A stretch of 64,000 nt of DNA from Solimonas marina (GTDB taxonomy: Bacteria; Pseudomonadota; Gammaproteobacteria; Nevskiales; Nevskiaceae): contig NZ_JAAVXB010000004.1 of the NCBI RefSeq assembly GCF_012241385.1, positions 366,015 to 430,014 of the forward strand, in the 5' to 3' direction. Shown piece after piece: positions 58,924-64,000 of the stretch (position 1 is its first letter; each line of letters begins with the position of its first letter). A model generated the notes under the pieces. It had not been told where the DNA came from. It searched no databases and saw only the letters and a list, made by a program, of their open reading frames with translations. Position numbers and translations under genes: made by a program.

Positions 58924-59256
58924 ATGGACACGCGACGTTCGAGCCTCGCGCTGTTCACCGGGCTGGCCGTGGCGCTCGGCGCCACGCTGCCGCCGGCATC
59001 GGCGGCCAACGCGCTGATCGTGACCCAGCAGAGCAAGCGCGGCTTCTGGTTCGCCTGCGGTCCGGTGTTGTGCACCGACGTGGGCAGCGCGACGGAAGCC
59101 GGAGCCATCCAGGACGTCACCTTGCGCCGTCACCGGCCGCTGGCGTTCACGGCCAAGATCGGGAATTGCTACGCCTACAACGGCGGCCCGGTTGCGGTCG
59201 GTGACTACGGCCGCGAATGGGTTCATCACAATGTCGACCGGCGCATGCGGTGCTGA
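58924..59256 (+). CDS. Small secreted protein of unknown function
   Basis: 110 residues with a Sec signal (about 1-27, ending PPASAA). The mature part is basic, has four cysteines (two in ACGPVLC, one in GNCYAYNG, one at the C terminus) and ends RRMRC. GGGGGAG lies 5 nt before the ATG. No family recognised. The upstream 202-bp gap has no clear promoter besides a TAAATT. Convergent with the LuxR gene. Confidence 0.6.
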   Translation: MDTRRSSLALFTGLAVALGATLPPASAANALIVTQQSKRGFWFACGPVLCTDVGSATEAGAIQDVTLRRHRPLAFTAKIGNCYAYNGGPVAVGDYGREWVHHNVDRRMRC

Positions 59257-59278
59257 GGGCCGGCAACACGTCCCGAGA

Positions 59279-60538
59279 TCAGGCGCGCAGCCCCCGCGAG
59301 CTGACCGCGGCTGTGGTGTCGGTGGCTTCCGGCGCCAGACGTGGCAGGTTGCCGCTCGGCACGGTGGGCGGTGCGGCGCGCAGCAGCAGGCCGACCAGCT
59401 CCGCCTGCCGCCGTGTACCGGTCTTCGACATGATGTCGCGCAGGCGCGAGCGGACGGTCAGCAAGGACAAGCCCAGGCGGTCGGCAATTTGCTCGGCACG
59501 CAGGCCGGTGGCCAGCAAGGCCGCGGTGCGCGCCTCGGCGGGCGTTAGTCCGAAGCGCAGCGCCAAGGCGTGATCGTCGAGCTGCGGCCGGTTCTCGGGC
59601 GCGTGAATCAAAACCGCGATCAGCGGGCGGCCGTCGCTGACCAGCAGACGTTCGCTGGACGGCTGGATGGGGCTGACCAGCAGTTGCGTGGTCTCGGCGC
59701 TGTCCTGCGCACGGCACTGCAGCTGGCCGCCGGCATCGAGCCACTGTGCCGCGCTGTGGATCGTGCTGCGCTTCAGAAGGCGCTGCAGGCGCCGGTCGGC
59801 GCCCGGATCGCGAACGTGCAGGGTGCCGTCGGACAGATATAGCGTGCTGCCGCGCCGCAGGATCTCCTCGGCAGCTTCCGTGGCGTAGACGAGTTGGCGT
59901 CCATGGTCGAGCAGGACGAACGGCAGGCCATGCTGCGCCAGCTTGATTGCCACGCCGTGGCGCGTGCGCTCTTCCTGGATGTGCTTGCTCATCGCCAGCG
60001 CGCGGCGGATGTGCGGGACGATCTGCTCGTTGAACAGCTGCTGCTCGTCCCGCGCGTAGAACCCGGCATCGCCGGTGCGCTGGATCAGGAACTGCACCTT
60101 GAAGCCGTCGCTCTGATAGACGGTGCCACACATGCCGTGCGCGATGTCCTGAGGACCCGCCCAGTCACTGTAGAACTCCGTGCGATAGAAATTCGGTTGC
60201 TTGACGCTGAAGTCGAGATACGTCGAATACAGCAGGCCGCCCGGCTTGTTCGCCAGCTCGGGGCGCCATGGGCACTTGTTGACGAAGTACTGCACGTACT
60301 GCTGATGGTACTGGTCGTCGATGTTGTGCTTGATGCTGGAGTGCACGGCATCGGCGCGCTCGTTGAGCACCAGCATGCGCGCCGACCGTGAATCCGACAG
60401 CGCAATGGCTTCCGCCAGCACGTCTTGCCATTTCTCCGGAGACAGCGCCGCCTGATAAATCCGTTCGATCAGGTCCGGCAGCTTGCGTTGCATCTCCGTC
60501 AACCGCTTTTGCGCATCGAAATCCATGGCCCCCGCCAT
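59279..60538 (-). CDS. LuxR-type helix-turn-helix transcriptional regulator
   Basis: 419 residues. C-terminal LuxR HTH (about 330-392, FGLTPAEARTAALLATGL, EQIADRLGLSLLTVRSRL). The N-terminal about 320 residues are not an autoinducer-binding domain or receiver that I recognise; they contain LPDLIERIYQAALSPEKWQDVL, seen in many actinobacterial and proteobacterial LuxR solo proteins. Divergent from an alpha/beta hydrolase with a 78-84-bp AT-rich gap, so it probably controls that gene. An alternative ATG is at 60526. Confidence 0.83.
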   Translation of the reverse strand: MAGAMDFDAQKRLTEMQRKLPDLIERIYQAALSPEKWQDVLAEAIALSDSRSARMLVLNERADAVHSSIKHNIDDQYHQQYVQYFVNKCPWRPELANKPGGLLYSTYLDFSVKQPNFYRTEFYSDWAGPQDIAHGMCGTVYQSDGFKVQFLIQRTGDAGFYARDEQQLFNEQIVPHIRRALAMSKHIQEERTRHGVAIKLAQHGLPFVLLDHGRQLVYATEAAEEILRRGSTLYLSDGTLHVRDPGADRRLQRLLKRSTIHSAAQWLDAGGQLQCRAQDSAETTQLLVSPIQPSSERLLVSDGRPLIAVLIHAPENRPQLDDHALALRFGLTPAEARTAALLATGLRAEQIADRLGLSLLTVRSRLRDIMSKTGTRRQAELVGLLLRAAPPTVPSGNLPRLAPEATDTTAAVSSRGLRA

Positions 60539-60622
60539 TGCCAGAATTGACGTTCGTCTGTTTTACCATTAACACGGCAATTTGAAAGCTTCGTTGACTT
60601 AGGTCATGCAAATTGAGTGCAA

Positions 60623-61426
60623 ATGTTGAGCGATAACCCCCAAATGACAACCAATTTCATCTCCGGCCCCGATGGCATCGAACTGGCGCGAACGCTGCGT
60701 GGCGATGCGCCCCCCTATCTGCTGATGGTTCATGGCTGGTGCTGCAACAGCCAGTTCTGGGCGGCGCAAGCCGAGGCATTGGCTGGCGACCACACGACGG
60801 TAACGGTCGATCTGGCAGGGCATGGCGAGTCCCGCGGCACGCGCCAGCGCTGGGATCTGGACCGTTTCGCGGACGATGTGACCGCCGCGGCGCGAGATCT
60901 GGACGGGCCCATTGTCCTGGCCGGGCATTCCATGGGGGGCGCAGTCGCCATGCTGGCTGCGGCGAAGATCGGCGCGCGCGTCCGTGGCGTCGTGCTGGGC
61001 GACACATTCTGTTTCGACTGGGGGCATATCGCCGAGTCGGATCAGGCCCTGTATCTCGCGGCGATTCGGGAAGATCTGCCGGCCATGGTGGCCAATCTGG
61101 TCGATGGCGTGGCACCCGCGAACCCCAATCCCGAGCGTCAGAAATGGCTGAAAGCACAGATGGCACGCCCTGACCCGAAGGTCGCAGCGCCGGCGTTCTC
61201 ATCGCTGTTGAACTTTGATGCGGATGCGGCACTGGCGCAGCTGCCCGAGGCCCTGCCGATACATGCCATCAACAGCCCGAATGCTCATCCCGAGCCCAAG
61301 CGTCGCCACGCGGGGCGCATCACGGAGAGCGTCGTGCCCGACACCGGACACTTCCTTCAGATTGAAAAGGCTGAGGAATTTTCGAGTTTGCTGCGGGAGC
61401 AGGTCGGGCGGATGCTGGCGGATTGA
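60623..61426 (+). CDS. Alpha/beta hydrolase
   Basis: 267 residues from ATG 60623 (ATG 60644 is possible; neither has a strong ribosome site). HGWCCNSQFW oxyanion region, nucleophile Ser103 in GHSMGG and catalytic His in DTGHFLQIE. Such small cytoplasmic hydrolases act on esters, lactones or ring-cleavage products. The DLAGHGESRG strand-turn is standard. Substrate unknown. Confidence 0.78.
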   Translation: MLSDNPQMTTNFISGPDGIELARTLRGDAPPYLLMVHGWCCNSQFWAAQAEALAGDHTTVTVDLAGHGESRGTRQRWDLDRFADDVTAAARDLDGPIVLAGHSMGGAVAMLAAAKIGARVRGVVLGDTFCFDWGHIAESDQALYLAAIREDLPAMVANLVDGVAPANPNPERQKWLKAQMARPDPKVAAPAFSSLLNFDADAALAQLPEALPIHAINSPNAHPEPKRRHAGRITESVVPDTGHFLQIEKAEEFSSLLREQVGRMLAD

Positions 61427-61728
61427 GTCGCCGCGGAGCGGGGCGGGGCGGGAGCAGTTTCCGGTTCAGTCGAGCTGCGGGTCGTCCCATGCCCGACGAA
61501 GCGATTGCGTGACGGCGATATGCGGCGCTCCTGGCGTGACTTCTCTAGGTCTTGTAACTGACTTTATTTAAACTTTTAAATGACTATTAACTGACATTTA
61601 AAGATCTGGAGTTTTCGGCTTCCGTCGCACGTTGCGGAAATAAAAAAGCCGCTGCCCGATCATCGGGCAGCGGCTCCGCAACTGCGCGGCGCCTTCGGCG
61701 GTTAGCTTCCGCCCGACGCCGCGTCGGC
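61427..61728. other. Intergenic stretch with AT-rich patch
   Basis: 302 bp without a supported gene. It holds an AT-rich patch at about 61555-61606 and the terminator of the downstream minus-strand gene. Confidence 0.5.
61641..61675 (-). terminator. Rho-independent terminator of the OYE gene
   Basis: AGCCGCTGCCCGA (61647-61659) pairs with TCGGGCAGCGGCT (61663-61675); the A run at 61642-61647 becomes a T run on the minus strand. Confidence 0.9.
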
Positions 61729-62844
<1,116 letters not shown>

Positions 62845-62878
62845 GAGGGATGGAGATTGGGGTAAGGGTGCATATTAA

Positions 62879-62931
62879 GTATATTCGATATACCTAGTGT
62901 CAATGACGTACTTGAAAGTGCCTAGGTATAT
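62879..62931. promoter_or_regulatory. Palindromic operators between OYE and HxlR genes
   Basis: GTATAT-TCG-ATATAC (62879-62893), and ATATACCTAG (62888-62897) repeated inverted as CTAGGTATAT (62922-62931). These match the pattern expected for a dimeric winged-helix repressor acting on both divergent genes. Confidence 0.65.
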
Positions 62932-62944
62932 CCGAGGAAACCAC

Positions 62945-63325
62945 ATGCTCGACTGCAAGACCCAACGCTTCGCCGTGGACTGCCCGAGTCGCGTGCTGTT
63001 CGACCAGATCTCCGACAAATGGTCGGTGATGATCCTCACCGTCCTCGATCCGGGCCCGCTGCGCTTCAACGAACTCAAACGCCGTCTCGAAGGCGTCACG
63101 CAAAAAGCCCTGACCGACTGCCTGCGCCGCCTGCAACGCAACGGCCTCATCATCCGACGCGTCCTGCCGGCATCGCCGGTCGCCGTCGAATACGAAATCT
63201 CACCGCTCGGCCGCAGCCTGCAGACCCCGTTCTACGCCCTCTACACCTGGACGCTCAAAAACCTCCCGCAGGTCGAAGCCGCCAGACAAGCGTTCGACGA
63301 CGAACAACAGCGGGCAGGGCGCTAG
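62945..63325 (+). CDS. HxlR-family transcriptional regulator
   Basis: 126 residues from ATG 62945 (GAGGAA 6 nt upstream; an upstream in-frame GTG would run through the operator). Winged helix with CPSRVLFDQISDKWSVMILTVL, LRFNELKRRLEGVTQKALTDCLRRLQRNGLI and YEISPLGRSL. The Cys4 and Cys14 residues near the N terminus could sense electrophiles as in related quinone/aldehyde sensors; this is inference. Confidence 0.9.
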   Translation: MLDCKTQRFAVDCPSRVLFDQISDKWSVMILTVLDPGPLRFNELKRRLEGVTQKALTDCLRRLQRNGLIIRRVLPASPVAVEYEISPLGRSLQTPFYALYTWTLKNLPQVEAARQAFDDEQQRAGR

Positions 63326-63531
63326 GGGCAAGCACTCCAGGCTCAAGGGCGCTACGCAAATGTGACCGACGTCACACTGCGGCTCCGCACATTGCACGAC
63401 ATGGCCGTGATCGTGCGCATACTCGGCACGAGTCCTGCAGAACGCGAGATATCCGCATGCCAATCCGCACAACACGGAGAAACGGGATGAAAGCGTCTAG
63501 ACATCAGTGGAATGCCCGCCCGCAGCCCGGG

Positions 63532-63580
63532 ATTAGGCGGAATTCCATCCGCGTTATGCGGAATTTCATTTCCGCCTAAT
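63532..63580. repeat. Nested GCGGAA palindrome
   Basis: Outer arms ATTAGGCGGAA (63532-63542) and TTCCGCCTAAT (63570-63580); an inner TCCGC-GTTAT...GCGGA hairpin lies within. Four GCGGAA/TTCCGC units alternate in orientation. Related to the palindrome at 27785-27802. Confidence 0.7.
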
Positions 63581-63600
63581 TGGCGTTGGATCTCAAATCA

Positions 63601-63921
63601 GTGAAGCCGCTTACCCTTCCATTGCAGTTGCCGCTCTGGGAGCTGGCGCAGTTCTCGTCGTCCCGAGAACACATGCGGCAGTTGCTCGGTGCACCGCACT
63701 ACACGGAAACTGATAGCACGCGCACATTCGGCGGAGAAGAAGAAGCATGGGGTCTTTCACTTCCTTCGGGCCAACGCGTGCTCATCACCTTCCAGGTCCC
63801 ATATGGCACGGCCGTCATATGCGCAGATCCACCATCAGTAAAACCGGTGTTGGCTGCTCTTGGCCTTTCCACAAGTGCACTAGGTGTCACCGTGCTGAGC
63901 CAGCCGGTTCCACTGTCGTGA
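63601..63921 (+). CDS. Small hypothetical protein
   Basis: 106 residues if started at GTG 63601; TTG 63580 or 63586 would add up to seven residues but overlap the palindrome. Predicted mixed alpha/beta, soluble, with a WELAQFSSSREHMRQLLG helix and a LITFQVPYGTAVICADPP strand pair. No family recognised. No good ribosome site. Composition is a little less GC-biased than the core genes. Confidence 0.4.
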   Translation: MKPLTLPLQLPLWELAQFSSSREHMRQLLGAPHYTETDSTRTFGGEEEAWGLSLPSGQRVLITFQVPYGTAVICADPPSVKPVLAALGLSTSALGVTVLSQPVPLS

Positions 63922-63932
63922 GCTGAGCGGCC

Positions 63933-63973
63933 GGGAACATAGGTAACAAAAGAGTCTGGAGACATCGGTAACA
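63933..63973. repeat. Two direct repeats of a GGTAACA motif
   Basis: GGGAACATAGGTAACA (63933-63948) and GGAGACATCGGTAACA (63958-63973), 25 bp apart. Similar GACAT-GGTAACA repeats are, as I remember, found beside IS481-type transposases; the gene itself would be beyond the window. Confidence 0.45.
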
Positions 63974-64000
63974 GTCACCGGCGCAACAATCTTCCGTTTG

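Noticed and set aside
59279..60538. Quorum-sensing LuxR with acyl-homoserine lactone domain
   Set aside because: Only the HTH is LuxR-like; the N-terminal part lacks autoinducer-domain features and no luxI is present.
63699..63965. 88-codon minus-strand frame at the right edge
   Set aside because: Mostly opposite the small plus-strand gene, Pro/Ser/Thr-rich, no start context.

Overview
The window is GC-rich chromosomal DNA, densely coding, from what looks like a gammaproteobacterium. This rests on ZipA (a gammaproteobacterial division protein) in a smc-zipA-ligA run, LapA/LapB, IhfB and the UbiG pathway. It also rests on a long block, yciK-(GGDEF/EAL)-HAD phosphatase-ubiG-mtaD // mtnA-gyrA-serC-serA-pheA-hisC-tyrA-aroA-cmk-rpsA-ihfB-lapA-lapB, whose order I remember as very close to that of Pseudomonas. 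The separate tyrA and aroA, the inserted serA and the TonB-receptor style suggest a relative such as Nevskiales/Solimonadaceae or Xanthomonadales rather than Pseudomonas itself; that placement is inference.

Layout. 1-4093: three coupled genes for an AGPS-like FAD oxidase (cut by the window edge), a GlpD-type dehydrogenase and an FGGY kinase. 4381-12140: smc, zipA, long-form ligA and an MscS channel. 12199-16016: two paralogous outer-membrane barrels facing a minus-strand operon yciB-yciI-bolA-surface antigen. 16110-24414: Sua5/YciO protein, TonB-dependent receptor, M50 protease, trpS, GNAT, scpA, scpB, rluB. All three condensin subunits (Smc, ScpA, ScpB) are therefore in the window. 24541-28910: a large CocE-like lipoprotein, a visibly AT-richer patch with three small unknown genes, and an esterase.

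29022-34172 is a minus-strand operon: SDR, degenerate GGDEF-EAL protein, MupP/Gph-like phosphatase, UbiG, MTA/SAH deaminase. Divergent to it is mtnA (methionine salvage), then gyrA with a bidirectional terminator against an MFS exporter, and a VapBC-type toxin-antitoxin pair. 40772-52313 is the serine/aromatic/histidine block running into cmk-rpsA, ihfB and lapAB. 52476-58721 holds an HpnA-like epimerase, an M48 protease, psd, a SCO protein and prmB-aroC. 58924-64000 is more variable: an unknown secreted protein, a LuxR regulator divergent from an alpha/beta hydrolase, an Old Yellow Enzyme divergent from an HxlR regulator with clear palindromic operators, and at the end a palindromic repeat, a small unknown gene and paired direct repeats reminiscent of a mobile-element border.

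No tRNA, rRNA, CRISPR array or complete insertion sequence was recognised. Regulatory calls are by eye. Several minus-10-like hexamers lie between short GC-rich inverted repeats, and three sit 6-7 nt before a start codon, which suggests leaderless transcripts.
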